Numbered from the stretch's first letter, positions 15,638 to 24,521 are shown. The stretch is 39,267 bases of DNA from JAMPXD01 sp041481895 (GCA_041481895.1 JBGPCQ010000008.1:1-39267), one strand, 5' to 3'. Made by a program: numbers and translations. The notes: generated from the sequence alone by a model not told the origin.

Positions 15638-16792
15638 ATGATCCTCAAACTGATACTACGGAATGCCTTTCGCCACAAGCTCCGTTCCATCCTCACCATC
15701 GTCGGGGTTGCCATCGCCGTTCTCGCCTTCGGGCTTTTGCGCACGCTGGTGGGGCTCTGGTACCTGGGCGCCGAAAACGCTTCGGCGACCCGTCTTGTCA
15801 CGAGGAACGCCATTTCGCTCGTGTTTTCCCTCCCCATCTCGTACAAGGACAGGATCAGGCAGGTGCGCGGCGTTCAGAGCGTCTCCTGGGGGAACTGGTT
15901 CGGCGGCATCTATATCGATGAAAAGCATTTCTTTGCCAACTACGCGGTGGAGCCGAAAAGCTACCTGGAACTCTACCCCGAGTTTGTTCTGCCGCCTGAC
16001 CAGAAAAAGAATTTTTTTCTGGACCGCAAGGGGTGCATTGTCGGCCGGAAGCTGGCCGATTTATACGGATGGAAAATCGGCGACCTTATTACTCTGAAAG
16101 GGACGATCTTTCCCGGCCAGTGGGAGTTTGTCCTGCAGGGCATCTACAAAGGCGCCGATAAGAGCACGGAAGAGCGCGTGCTCCTGTTTCACTGGGATTA
16201 TCTCAATGAAATGCTCAGGAAGACGGTTGCCCGCCGTGCGGACCAGGCGGGGTTTTACATGATCGGGGTGGCGAAGCCCGAATTGGCCGCGGAGGTGTCG
16301 ATGGCCGTGGACGCCATTTTCAGGAACTCGCTGGCGGAAACCCTGACTGAAACGGAAAAGGCTTTTCACATGAGTTTCATCTCCATGACCGAGGCGATCA
16401 TGGTTGCCATCCAGATCGTTTCCTACATGGTAATCGTGATCATCATGGTGGTGGCGGCCAATACCATGGCCATGACCGCACGGGAGCGGATCGTGGAGTA
16501 TGCCACCATGAAAACCCTCGGTTTCGGCGTGATCCATATCGGGGGGACAATATTCGGCGAATCGCTCCTGATTTCGGGGCTGGGAGGGGTGCTCGGGGCG
16601 CTCCTCTCCTTTCCGGCCGCCCGCTGGATCGAGTGGGAGCTCGTCCAGTTCTTTCCCGCGTTCTCCGTGTCCCCGCTGACCATCGGTCTGGAGATCGGAG
16701 CTTCGCTGCTGATCGGCGTGGTGGCGGCGATTTTCCCGACCTGGCGGGGGGCGACGATACGGGTCGCCGAAGGACTCCGGCGCATCGGGTGA
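15638..16792 (+). CDS. FtsX/MacB-type ABC permease 1
   Basis: A 384-residue inner-membrane protein. TM1 is at the N-terminus (LRSILTIVGVAIAVLAFGLLR), followed by a periplasmic MacB-like domain of about 220 residues, then three TM segments in the FtsX domain (IQIVSYMVIVIIMVVAANTMAMT, the ESLLISGLGGVLGALL region and IGLEIGASLLIGVVAAIFP). The motif ARERIVEYATMKTLGF is the usual coupling region after TM2. The start at 15638 (MILKLILRN) matches the family; the frame is open to a TTG at 15599. It probably forms a heterodimer with permease 2, since both lack an ATPase domain. The substrate is unknown. Confidence 0.86.
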   Translation: MILKLILRNAFRHKLRSILTIVGVAIAVLAFGLLRTLVGLWYLGAENASATRLVTRNAISLVFSLPISYKDRIRQVRGVQSVSWGNWFGGIYIDEKHFFANYAVEPKSYLELYPEFVLPPDQKKNFFLDRKGCIVGRKLADLYGWKIGDLITLKGTIFPGQWEFVLQGIYKGADKSTEERVLLFHWDYLNEMLRKTVARRADQAGFYMIGVAKPELAAEVSMAVDAIFRNSLAETLTETEKAFHMSFISMTEAIMVAIQIVSYMVIVIIMVVAANTMAMTARERIVEYATMKTLGFGVIHIGGTIFGESLLISGLGGVLGALLSFPAARWIEWELVQFFPAFSVSPLTIGLEIGASLLIGVVAAIFPTWRGATIRVAEGLRRIG

Positions 16793-16913
16793 CGGCTTCG
16801 TCAAAAGTCCATCTGCGGCGTTGCGTTGCGCCTTCCTTCACTGCGGCGTAGCGCTACTACGCCTCGTTCGAAAGTCACCACGCGCCTTGCATCTGGAGCT
16901 TTTTACTGTGCCG
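16793..16913 (+). repeat. Long imperfect palindrome, type B copy 2
   Basis: A 121-bp copy of the element at 14629-14753, beginning at the base after the permease 1 stop. Its ends CGGC...GCCG are inverted. The central palindrome GGCGTAGCGCTACTACGCC has one changed base. Confidence 0.75.
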
Positions 16914-16943
16914 TTATAGAGTTTTTATTCAAGTCTACTTCCA

Positions 16944-17064
16944 CGGAACGAGCAATTTTTCGCAAGATCAAGGCTGTCGAGGGATTGCGCGGAGGCGTAG
17001 CAGCGCTACGCCGCACAAGGAATCCCGAAGACTTACGCAGATATTGCGGAAAAGGGCCGTTCCG
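16944..17064 (-). repeat. Long imperfect palindrome, type A copy 3, inverted orientation
   Basis: A 121-bp type A element in the opposite orientation, ends CGGAACG...CGTTCCG, centre GGCGTAGCAGCGCTACGCC. It lies 30 bases after type B copy 2 in the same intergenic gap and ends 10 bases before the permease 2 start. Confidence 0.75.
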
Positions 17065-17074
17065 GTAAAAGGCT

Positions 17075-18241
17075 ATGGGCATACCCTACTATTATTCATT
17101 CCGCAACCTCTGGACGCGCCGTCTGACCACGTTCCTTACCGCATCGGGGATGGCGATGGTGGTGTTCGTCTTTGCCGCCACCCTGATGCTGGCGGAAGGG
17201 CTGCGCAAGACGCTGGTGGAGACCGGTTCCTACGACAATGTCGTGGTCATCCGCAAATCGTCCAACGCCGAGGTGCAGAGCGGTGTGGACCGCCTGCAGG
17301 CATCCATTGTCGAGAGCCAGCCGGAAGTTGCCCTGGGGGCGAACGGGGAGAGGCTCCTCGCCAAAGAGCTGGTGGTCCTCATCAACCTGCCGAAACGGGG
17401 GACCGGCAAACCCGCCAACGTGGTCATCAGGGGGGTCGGTCCGACCTCGCTCCTGTTGCGGCCGCAGGTGCAGCTTCGGGAAGGGCGGATGCCGCGGCCC
17501 GGTTCCGCCGAGGTTGTTGCCGGGGTCAGCATTGCCCGGCGCTTTACCGGCGGGGGGATGGGTGAGACCATCCGCTTCGGCATGCGCGACTGGACCGTGG
17601 TGGGGATCTTCGAGGCGGGGACGACGGGATTCAACTCCGAAATATGGGGAGATGTTGATCAGCTCATGCAGGCCTTCCGCAGGCCGGTCTATTCATCCGT
17701 CCTGTTCAGGCTCCGCGATTCATCGGAGTTTGCCGCTGTCAAGGAGCGGATTGAAGGGGACCCGCGGCTTACCCTTGAAGCCAAGCGGGAAACCAGGTAC
17801 TACCTCGACCAGTCCGAGGCGATGGCGCGTTTCCTGCGCATCCTCGGCTTGACCCTGACCATCGTGTTTTCCCTCGGCGCGATGATAGGCGCCATGATCA
17901 CCATGTATGCCGCGGTGGCGAACCGGACCACCGAAATCGGCACCCTGCGTGCGCTCGGATTCGAAAAGTTCAGCATCCTCATGGCATTTATCCTGGAATC
18001 GCTTTTCCTGGGGCTGATCGGCGGGTTGGCCGGGATCGTCGCTGCTTCGTTTATGCAGTTTATCACCATTTCCACCATGAACTGGGCGACTTTTTCCGAG
18101 CTTGCCTTCGGCTTTGCCATGACGGGAGAGATCGTCTGGAAATCCCTCGTCTTTTCCCTTATCATGGGGTTTGTCGGCGGCGTGCTCCCTGCGTTCCGGG
18201 CGGCCAGGATGAACATCGTGGACGCCTTGCGGGCCACGTGA
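17075..18241 (+). CDS. FtsX/MacB-type ABC permease 2
   Basis: A 388-residue inner-membrane protein of the same family as permease 1. TM1 is LTTFLTASGMAMVVFVFAATL; the periplasmic domain spans about residues 45-255; the FtsX domain has three TM segments (LTLTIVFSLGAMIGAMITMYAA, ILESLFLGLIGGLAGIVAA, LVFSLIMGFVGGVLPAF). The coupling motif NRTTEIGTLRALGFEKFSI is clear. It differs strongly from permease 1, so the pair is more likely a heterodimer than a recent duplication. It is the last gene of the exporter set and is followed by another long palindrome. Confidence 0.87.
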   Translation: MGIPYYYSFRNLWTRRLTTFLTASGMAMVVFVFAATLMLAEGLRKTLVETGSYDNVVVIRKSSNAEVQSGVDRLQASIVESQPEVALGANGERLLAKELVVLINLPKRGTGKPANVVIRGVGPTSLLLRPQVQLREGRMPRPGSAEVVAGVSIARRFTGGGMGETIRFGMRDWTVVGIFEAGTTGFNSEIWGDVDQLMQAFRRPVYSSVLFRLRDSSEFAAVKERIEGDPRLTLEAKRETRYYLDQSEAMARFLRILGLTLTIVFSLGAMIGAMITMYAAVANRTTEIGTLRALGFEKFSILMAFILESLFLGLIGGLAGIVAASFMQFITISTMNWATFSELAFGFAMTGEIVWKSLVFSLIMGFVGGVLPAFRAARMNIVDALRAT

Positions 18242-18364
18242 CGGCAACGCGCCTTTTCCGCCAGCTCTGCGTAAGTCTTCGGGGTTGCTTCGTGCGGCGT
18301 AGCGCTGCTACGCCTCCTTGCAATCCCTCGACAGCCTTGATCTGACGGAAAAATCGCATTGCCG
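18242..18364 (+). repeat. Long imperfect palindrome, type A copy 4
   Basis: A 123-bp type A element beginning at the base after the permease 2 stop. Ends CGGCAACGCG...CGCATTGCCG are inverted with one mismatch; the centre is GGCGTAGCGCTGCTACGCC. Confidence 0.78.
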
Positions 18365-18425
18365 GTTGGGCTGATCCCTACCTTTAGCTACATTAGCACA
18401 CAAGTTCCGGGAGGCTCTTTTCTCT

Positions 18426-19166
18426 ATGAACACCATCCTGACGTCACGCCGCCTCGCTGTTCTGCTCCTGGCAGTCTCTCTTCTCCTCTACGGGATCGAC
18501 TATCTCGTTTTCGGCGGCGGGACTCTGATAGCCGCCGGGTTTCTCGGCAACCTCGCATTCCTCCCCCTCTATGTCCTCTTCGTCACCCTCGTCATCGAGA
18601 AGGTCCTGAAAGAAAGAGAGCGGCACGCCATCAGGCAGAAACTGAACATGGTCATCGGCGTCTTTTTCAGCGAGGTCGGGACGGCCATGATCAGGGACTG
18701 CCTCGTCTTTGTCGGGAATACCGCCGACCTGGCGAAGGCCCTCGCGATAACCGTGCACTGGACCCCCCACGATTTCAGGAAGGCGACAAGCTATCTGAAC
18801 GGGCACACGATGGATCTGGACAGCAGGCACGGGGACCTCGCGTGCCTGAAAAAGTTTCTCGTGGAGAAGCGGGGGTTCATGCTCGGGCTCCTTGAAAACC
18901 CGAACCTTCTGGAGCATGATGAATTCACCGACCTGCTCTGGGCTGTATTCCATCTTATTGAAGAGTTGGAAGCGCGGCATTCCCTTACGGGGCTTTCTCC
19001 CGCCGACATGGACCATCTCTCCGGCGATATCAAAAGGGCCTACGGCTGCCTCCTGAAGGAATGGCTCACCTATCTCCGGCACCTGAAGCATGACTATCCC
19101 TACCTCTTTTCCCTGGCGGTCAGGACCAACCCCCTGGATCCGGAGGCGCGGGCCGAGATTTCATAA
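18426..19166 (+). CDS. Membrane-anchored protein of unknown function
   Basis: A 246-residue protein not recognised. Two hydrophobic segments near the N-terminus (RLAVLLLAVSLLLYGIDYLVF and GFLGNLAFLPLYVLFVTLVI) form a membrane hairpin, followed by a mostly helical soluble part of about 185 residues rich in Leu, Glu and His. Both termini are probably cytosolic. There are no cysteine-pair or haem motifs and no enzymatic motif that I can recognise. It stands alone between the exporter operon's last repeat and the pheA promoter region, so context gives no role. No orthologue can be named from sequence alone. Confidence 0.72.
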   Translation: MNTILTSRRLAVLLLAVSLLLYGIDYLVFGGGTLIAAGFLGNLAFLPLYVLFVTLVIEKVLKERERHAIRQKLNMVIGVFFSEVGTAMIRDCLVFVGNTADLAKALAITVHWTPHDFRKATSYLNGHTMDLDSRHGDLACLKKFLVEKRGFMLGLLENPNLLEHDEFTDLLWAVFHLIEELEARHSLTGLSPADMDHLSGDIKRAYGCLLKEWLTYLRHLKHDYPYLFSLAVRTNPLDPEARAEIS

Positions 19167-19430
19167 TACTGGCCGGCTTCACTCCTTCAGGCACGTGGGG
19201 GGGCTGTGCCGGCGAATTAATAGTGGCAGCAGCCCGATCATCCCGCGGTGTCTACTGATACATTACGAATTGAACCAGTTCTCAGACGGTATTTTCGGCT
19301 ATTATCCGTTGATGCGGGTCGCCTTTCTCATGAGGCTCTGCGGAAAAAATCATTTGCTTTTTTAGATGCTTTGCTATAGATTACCTCTCTCCACTAACTA
19401 TCTATATCCCCTGCCTAAGGTTGATTCATC
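19167..19430 (+). promoter_or_regulatory. Intergenic region with possible pheA promoter
   Basis: No gene is seen. TTTGCT (19353-19358) and TATAGA (19375-19380), 16 bases apart, could serve as a sigma70 promoter for the housekeeping run that starts at 19431. No leader peptide rich in Phe or Trp is visible. Confidence 0.3.
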
Positions 19431-20507
19431 TTGCGGAAAAAAAAGACGCTCAGCGAATTGCGGCAAGAAATAGATGCCGTCGATGACCGGATTTTGGCAT
19501 CCCTTAACCAGCGGGCGGCCTTCGTCCTCGAGGTCGGCAAGCTCAAGGCCGCCGGGAAAGGCGAGTTCCATGTGCCGAGCCGGGAGAGGGAGATCTACGA
19601 GCGCCTCATTTCCCATAACCCGGGCCCGTTTCCGAACGAAGGGCTGAAAAGCGTGTTCCGGGAGATCATTTCCGCTTCGCTGGCCCTGGAAGCGCCGATG
19701 AAGGTGGCCTTTTTCGGCCCCAGGGCGACCTTCACCCACATGGCCGCCATGCAGCAATTCGGGCTCTCCGCAGAACTGGTGCCGCAGAAATCGATCCCGG
19801 CGGTTTACGAGGAAGTGGAAAAGGGGCGCGCCCTCTACGGGGTGGTGCCGGTGGAGAACTCCACCGAGGGGATGGTGTCCCACACCCTCGACATGTTCAT
19901 GGAGAGCGAGCTGAAGATCAACGCCGAGGTGCTCCTGGAGATCCACCACTACCTCCTCTCCCGCACCGGGCGTCTTGAGGATGTGAAAAAAGTCTGCTCC
20001 CACCCGCAGCCGATCGCCCAATGCCGCAACTGGCTGGCGGAGAACCTCCCCAACGTGCCGCTGGTCGATGTGGCTTCCACGGCGGTCGCGGCCCAGATCG
20101 TCAGCGAGGATTACACTGCGGCGGCCATCGCCAGCGAGACGGCTGCTGCCATGTACGACCTCAAGGTGGTGCGGGAGCGGATCGAGGACCAGGTCAACAA
20201 TTTCACCCGCTTCCTCGTGGTCGGGAAGAAGCTTGCTGAAAAGAGCGGCGATGACAAGACCTCCCTGATGTTTTCCGTCAAGGACGAGGTGGGGATCCTG
20301 TACCATATGCTGGAGCCGTTTGCCAAGCGGGGGATCAACCTCTCCAAGATCGAGTCGCGCCCTCTGAAGAAAAAGGCGTGGGAGTACATCTTCTTTCTCG
20401 ACCTGATGGGGCATATCTCCGATCCGGTAATTGCCGAGGCGGTCGAGGAGTTGAAGGGGTGTTGTCAGTTTGTGAAGGTGCTCGGCTCCTATCCCCGCGC
20501 TAAGTAG
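19431..20507 (+). CDS. pheA: Chorismate mutase / prephenate dehydratase
   Basis: A 358-residue bifunctional cytosolic enzyme of phenylalanine synthesis. The AroQ chorismate mutase domain is residues 1-90 (LSELRQEIDAVDDRILASLNQRA). The prephenate dehydratase domain covers about 92-270 (VAFFGPRATFTHMAA, VPVENSTEGMV, CSHPQPIAQCRNWL, NNFTRFLVVG). The ACT domain is at the C-terminus (SLMFSVKDEVGILYHML, GINLSKIESRP), which normally mediates feedback inhibition by phenylalanine. The start is a TTG at 19431 with TAAGG ten bases upstream; no in-frame ATG exists before the conserved mutase residues. It opens the run that continues with tyrA and aroA. Confidence 0.95.
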   Translation: MRKKKTLSELRQEIDAVDDRILASLNQRAAFVLEVGKLKAAGKGEFHVPSREREIYERLISHNPGPFPNEGLKSVFREIISASLALEAPMKVAFFGPRATFTHMAAMQQFGLSAELVPQKSIPAVYEEVEKGRALYGVVPVENSTEGMVSHTLDMFMESELKINAEVLLEIHHYLLSRTGRLEDVKKVCSHPQPIAQCRNWLAENLPNVPLVDVASTAVAAQIVSEDYTAAAIASETAAAMYDLKVVRERIEDQVNNFTRFLVVGKKLAEKSGDDKTSLMFSVKDEVGILYHMLEPFAKRGINLSKIESRPLKKKAWEYIFFLDLMGHISDPVIAEAVEELKGCCQFVKVLGSYPRAK

Positions 20508-20543
20508 GGGCTCCCGGCCGGCTCCAGATAAAGGAATTTATCA

Positions 20544-21404
20544 ATGCCTCTCATAAATCGCCTGGCCATAATCGGCGTAGGTCTCATCGGCGGCTCACTG
20601 GCCCGCGTTCTGCGGGAGAGGGGGGAGGTCGGCGAAATCGTCGGCATCGGCCGCGGCGAGGCCAACCTGATGAAGGCCGTGGAACTCGGCGTCATCGACC
20701 GCTATACCACGGACCCGGGCGCGGGGGTCGCCGACGCCGACCTTGTTTTCCTTGCCACGCCGGTCTGTTCGATTGCCGCGATAGTGGCGCAGATCGCCCC
20801 GTTCCTCGCTTCCGGCGCCGTCGTAACGGATGGGGGGAGCGTCAAGGAGGGGATCGTTGCCCCCTGCGAGCGGCTCATGCGCATAGGGACGTATTTCGTC
20901 GGCGGGCACCCGATCGCCGGCACCGAGCACTCGGGGGTGGAGGCTTCATTCTCAGCCCTTTACCAAGGGCGCCGCTGCATCCTTACTCCGACGGAGCAAA
21001 CTTGCGGGGAGGCGTTGCGGAAGGTTTCACGCATGTGGGAGACCGCCGGTTCCGAGGTGGTCCTCATGGATGTTCTCAAGCACGACCGGGTGGTGGCGGC
21101 GATATCCCATCTCCCCCACATGGTGGCTTACTCGCTCGTCAACGCCGTAGAGGGCTACGACCGCTTCGACGACAGTATCCTCAGGTATTCGGCGGGGGGA
21201 TTCAGGGATTTCACCCGGATCGCTTCGTCGGATCCCGCCATGTGGCGCGACATCGCCCTGATGAACCGGGACGCTCTGCTCGAGATGATGGAGTTCTTCA
21301 GCAGCTCCTTCAGCCAGCTCCGCTCACTGGTGGAGAGCGGCGATGGGGAAGGGATGCGCCGGTTTTTCGAGGAGTCCAAGGAGAGCCGGGACGCGATCCT
21401 GTAA
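20544..21404 (+). CDS. tyrA: Prephenate dehydrogenase
   Basis: A 286-residue NAD(P)-dependent dehydrogenase of tyrosine synthesis. The dinucleotide-binding motif GVGLIGGSLA is near the N-terminus, and the catalytic-site motif GGHPIAGTEHSGV lies in the middle. The C-terminal helical domain contains ISHLPHMVAYSLVNAV and ASSDPAMWRDI. There is no fused mutase or ACT domain, so control differs from PheA. It follows pheA by 36 bases. It could also act on arogenate; the sequence does not decide this. Confidence 0.93.
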   Translation: MPLINRLAIIGVGLIGGSLARVLRERGEVGEIVGIGRGEANLMKAVELGVIDRYTTDPGAGVADADLVFLATPVCSIAAIVAQIAPFLASGAVVTDGGSVKEGIVAPCERLMRIGTYFVGGHPIAGTEHSGVEASFSALYQGRRCILTPTEQTCGEALRKVSRMWETAGSEVVLMDVLKHDRVVAAISHLPHMVAYSLVNAVEGYDRFDDSILRYSAGGFRDFTRIASSDPAMWRDIALMNRDALLEMMEFFSSSFSQLRSLVESGDGEGMRRFFEESKESRDAIL

Positions 21405-21420
21405 TCCGAAAAAGCGGTTT

Positions 21421-21572
21421 TGCCATGGAGACACTGAGACACAGAGGGAATCCAATTATCTCGGTTTCAGGCATAACTTAAGAATATGGTTACGTATTCT
21501 TGACATTCTAATGTGTATTTCACCGAATTTACTTTTAACGGTTTTGCTCTGAGTCTCTGTGGCTCTGTGGCA
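21421..21572. repeat. Inverted-repeat element between tyrA and aroA
   Basis: A 152-bp segment bounded by imperfect inverted repeats: left TGCCATGGAGACACTGAGAC..., right ending ...TCTGTGGCTCTGTGGCA. The interior is AT-rich and unlike the flanking genes. The arms are made of CACAGAG-type repeats. It looks like a small non-coding insertion in the operon. Confidence 0.5.
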
Positions 21573-21601
21573 GGTTGAAAGAGATTCACTCAGGAGTTGC
21601 T

Positions 21602-22891
21602 GTGCAAAGCTACACCGTACAACCCGCACAATCGGTCCGCGGCGAGATAGCGGTGCCGGGTGACAAGTCCATATCGCACCGTTCCATAATGCTCGCCTCC
21701 ATTGCCCGGGGTGTCACCTCGGTCAGGGGGTTTCTCCGGGGCGAGGACAATATTTCCACCCTCAACGCCTTCCGCGCCATGGGAGTATCGGTGGATGACG
21801 ATGGCGAGACCCTGCGGATCGAAGGGAAAGGTCTGCACGGCCTGGTCGAGCCTTCCAATCTGCTCGATTGCGGCAATTCCGGCACATCGATGCGTCTGAT
21901 TACCGGCCTTCTTGCCGGGCAGCGCTTCTTTTCCGTCCTCACCGGGGACCGCTACCTGCGCAACCGGCCGATGAAGCGGGTCATCGAGCCGTTGGGCAGA
22001 ATGGGCGCATCCATCTTCGGCCGTGCCGGAGGGGACCGGGCTCCCCTGGCCATTGTGGGGAAGGAACTGACGGGGATCGACTACGTATCGCCGGTGGCAA
22101 GCGCCCAGGTGAAGTCGGCCATTATGCTGGCCGGGCTCTACGCCGAGGGAGAGACGACCGTCACCGAGCCTCACCTCTCCCGCGACCATTCCGAACGGAT
22201 GCTCCGCTATTTCGGGGCGGACATCGAGACCCTGCCGGCCGGGGCCAGGGTGCGCGGCGGCCGGGAGCTCCGGGGGGGTGACATCATTGTCCCGGGGGAC
22301 ATCTCGTCGGCGGCCTTCTTCATGGTTGCGGCGCTCATCGTTCCCGGCTCGGAGCTCCTCATCAGGGAGGTAGGCATAAACCCGACGAGGACGGGGATTA
22401 TCGACATCCTCACGGCCATGGGGGGTTCCCTGGAGCTTCTCGACTGCCGGGAACTGTCCGGCGAGCCGGTGGCGGACATTTTCGTCAGGTCGTCGCGGCT
22501 CCGCGGCATCGAGATAGGCGGGGACCTGGTTCCCCGGGCCATCGACGAGTTCCCGGTCCTCTGTGTGGCAGCCTCTCTGGCTGAGGGACGGACGGTCGTC
22601 AAGGAGGCCCGGGAACTCCGGGTTAAGGAGACCGACCGGATTGCGGCCATGGCCGCCAATCTCCGGAAAGCGGGGGTCACTGTCGTCGAAACGGATGACG
22701 GCATGGAGATCGAAGGCCGGGAAAGCCTCATGGGAGGAGAGTACGACAGCTTCGGCGACCATCGCATCGCCATGTCGATGTTGGTAGCCGGTCTGGCCGC
22801 CGCCGGTGATGTTACCGTCAGCGACGTGGAGTGCATTGCCACTTCGTTTCCGAGCTTTACGGGGCTTCTCGCCAGGGTCGTCTCCCGATGA
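21602..22891 (+). CDS. aroA: 3-phosphoshikimate 1-carboxyvinyltransferase (EPSP synthase)
   Basis: A 429-residue enzyme that joins phosphoenolpyruvate to shikimate 3-phosphate. Landmarks: VPGDKSISHRS with the catalytic lysine, DCGNSGTSMRL, the substrate-binding RPMKRVIEPL, the SAQVKSAIMLAGL loop, ELRVKETDRI and GDHRIAMSM. The start is placed at GTG 21602, since AGGAG (21592-21596) lies five bases upstream and the length then matches the family; the frame is open to a TTG at 21575. Its stop overlaps the start of cmk by four bases (ATGA), so the two are translationally coupled. It is separated from tyrA by the 152-bp repeat element. Confidence 0.95.
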   Translation: MQSYTVQPAQSVRGEIAVPGDKSISHRSIMLASIARGVTSVRGFLRGEDNISTLNAFRAMGVSVDDDGETLRIEGKGLHGLVEPSNLLDCGNSGTSMRLITGLLAGQRFFSVLTGDRYLRNRPMKRVIEPLGRMGASIFGRAGGDRAPLAIVGKELTGIDYVSPVASAQVKSAIMLAGLYAEGETTVTEPHLSRDHSERMLRYFGADIETLPAGARVRGGRELRGGDIIVPGDISSAAFFMVAALIVPGSELLIREVGINPTRTGIIDILTAMGGSLELLDCRELSGEPVADIFVRSSRLRGIEIGGDLVPRAIDEFPVLCVAASLAEGRTVVKEARELRVKETDRIAAMAANLRKAGVTVVETDDGMEIEGRESLMGGEYDSFGDHRIAMSMLVAGLAAAGDVTVSDVECIATSFPSFTGLLARVVSR

Positions 22892-23595
22892 GCGGCGGGG
22901 GGGTGCGGCAGAGATCCGACGGGCTGATAATAGCTATTGACGGGCCTTCCGGCGCGGGGAAGAGCACCATAACGCGGCTTCTGTCCCAGCGGCTTAACTA
23001 CCTGTATATCGATACGGGGGCCATGTACCGTGCCGTGGCGGTTGCGGTGCGGCGGGCAGGGGTTTCCGCGGAAGACGACGCGGCCCTCACCGGCCTCTGC
23101 CGGGAGGCTGACATAGCCTTTGTCAGGACTGACGGCTGCTGCAATGTCCTGCTGAACGGAGAAGATGTAACCGAGGCCATCCGTACCCCCGAAATAAGCC
23201 TTTTGACCTCGAAGATCTCGGCCAAAAAAGTGGTCCGGGACTTTCTGGCCGGCCTGCAGCGGGAACTGGGGAAAAACGGCGGCGTGGTCCTGGAGGGGCG
23301 TGACATCGGCACCGTGGTTTTTCCCGATGCCGACGTAAAGTTTTTTCTCTCCGCTTCGGCGGAAGAGCGGGGAAAACGCCGCTACCTCGAGCTGAAGGCC
23401 AAGGGGGAAGATGTCTGTCTGGAGAGGACGGTTGCCGAAGCTGCCCAACGTGACGATCAGGACGCCCGGCGTGAGCATGCGCCGCTGCGCAGGGCCGATG
23501 ATGCCATCGATGTAGATTCGACAAAGCTTTCCATTGATGAGGTCGTGGTACTCATGGAAGAAATTATTTTAAAGGCCGTGAAGGCTGAAGGCTGA
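22888..23595 (+). CDS. cmk: Cytidylate kinase
   Basis: A 235-residue kinase that phosphorylates CMP and dCMP. The P-loop is DGPSGAGKSTI; YIDTGAMYRA and LEGRDIGTVVFPDADVKFF are family signatures; the lid region contains QRDDQDARRE. An extra tail of about 10 residues after the normal end is encoded by a small tandem repeat (GAAGGCT, 23583-23595). The start overlaps the aroA stop as ATGA. The next gene, ispH, begins 10 bases after the stop. The order aroA-cmk-ispH-rpsA is common in this group of bacteria. Confidence 0.94.
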   Translation: MSGGGVRQRSDGLIIAIDGPSGAGKSTITRLLSQRLNYLYIDTGAMYRAVAVAVRRAGVSAEDDAALTGLCREADIAFVRTDGCCNVLLNGEDVTEAIRTPEISLLTSKISAKKVVRDFLAGLQRELGKNGGVVLEGRDIGTVVFPDADVKFFLSASAEERGKRRYLELKAKGEDVCLERTVAEAAQRDDQDARREHAPLRRADDAIDVDSTKLSIDEVVVLMEEIILKAVKAEG

Positions 23596-23605
23596 AGGGT
23601 TATCC

Positions 23606-24454
23606 ATGGAAATAATTCTCGCAAAGCAGGCCGGCTTCTGTTTCGGCGTCAAGAGGGCTACCCAGATGGCCTTCGAGGCGGCGGGGAAAGGGGAGAAGAC
23701 CTTCACGCTGGGGCCGATCATCCACTCTCCGCAGGTCGTCCAGAAGCTGGAAGACATGGGCGTGAAGGTTATCCGCAGTCTCTCCGAACAGGAAAACGGC
23801 ACCATTATCATCCGCTCCCACGGCGTTGCCGCCGAGGAAGTCGATGAGGCGGTCCGCAAAGCCCTCGACATCGTCGACGCCACCTGCCCCTTTGTAAAGA
23901 AGGCCCAGGAGCACGTAAAAAGCCTTTCCCAGGCCGGGTACGATGTTGTGGTGGTGGGGGATGCCGACCATCCGGAGGTGCAGGGGATCGTTTCCTATGC
24001 CAAGGGGAAGGTTTATGTGGTCGGTTCGGGCGAGGAGGCTGCCCGTCTTCCCCGGATGGCAAAGATCGGGGTGGTCGCCCAGACTACGCAGTCGTTTGAA
24101 AACCTGGAGAATGTGGTTCTCGAATGCCTCATGAAGGGTGGAGAGATCAGGGTCTTCCACACGATCTGCGACGCGACGGCGGTCCGTCAGGAAGAAGCGA
24201 AAGAGCTTGCCCAGCGGGTAGACTGCATGATTGTCATCGGCGGGTATAACAGCGCCAATACCAAACGCCTTGCCGAGGTCTGCTCCGAGTTGCAGCCGAA
24301 AACCTACCATATCGAGACGGCCCAGCAGCTTGTTCCGGCCTGGTTCGAGGGGGTCGGCAAAGTCGGCGTGACGGCCGGCGCTTCCACTCCCAAATGGCTG
24401 ATCGATGAGGTCATTGAACGGATCGAAGAGATGAACAGGGACAAAAAATATTGA
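23606..24454 (+). CDS. ispH: 4-hydroxy-3-methylbut-2-enyl diphosphate reductase
   Basis: A 282-residue iron-sulfur enzyme for the last step of the MEP isoprenoid pathway. The three cluster cysteines are Cys12 (KQAGFCFGVKRA), Cys94 (DATCPFVKKA) and Cys188 (TICDAT). The acid/base glutamate is in DHPEVQG, and the TTQSF motif is present. The length fits the bacterial short form without the fused S1 domain; a separate rpsA gene follows. Low potential electrons probably come from ferredoxin or flavodoxin, not encoded nearby. Confidence 0.95.
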   Translation: MEIILAKQAGFCFGVKRATQMAFEAAGKGEKTFTLGPIIHSPQVVQKLEDMGVKVIRSLSEQENGTIIIRSHGVAAEEVDEAVRKALDIVDATCPFVKKAQEHVKSLSQAGYDVVVVGDADHPEVQGIVSYAKGKVYVVGSGEEAARLPRMAKIGVVAQTTQSFENLENVVLECLMKGGEIRVFHTICDATAVRQEEAKELAQRVDCMIVIGGYNSANTKRLAEVCSELQPKTYHIETAQQLVPAWFEGVGKVGVTAGASTPKWLIDEVIERIEEMNRDKKY

Positions 24455-24521
24455 ATTTTTCAGGGAATGTGCTAAGTTGGAAAGATTCGAAATACGAAAT
24501 AGTCGAGGGGGTAAGTGTTTC

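Noticed and set aside
13101..18364. CRISPR-like spacing of repeats
   Set aside because: The repeats are 114-125 bp palindromes separated by genes, not short repeats with spacers.
21590..22762. 390-codon minus-strand frame opposite aroA
   Set aside because: AroA motifs fix the coding strand.
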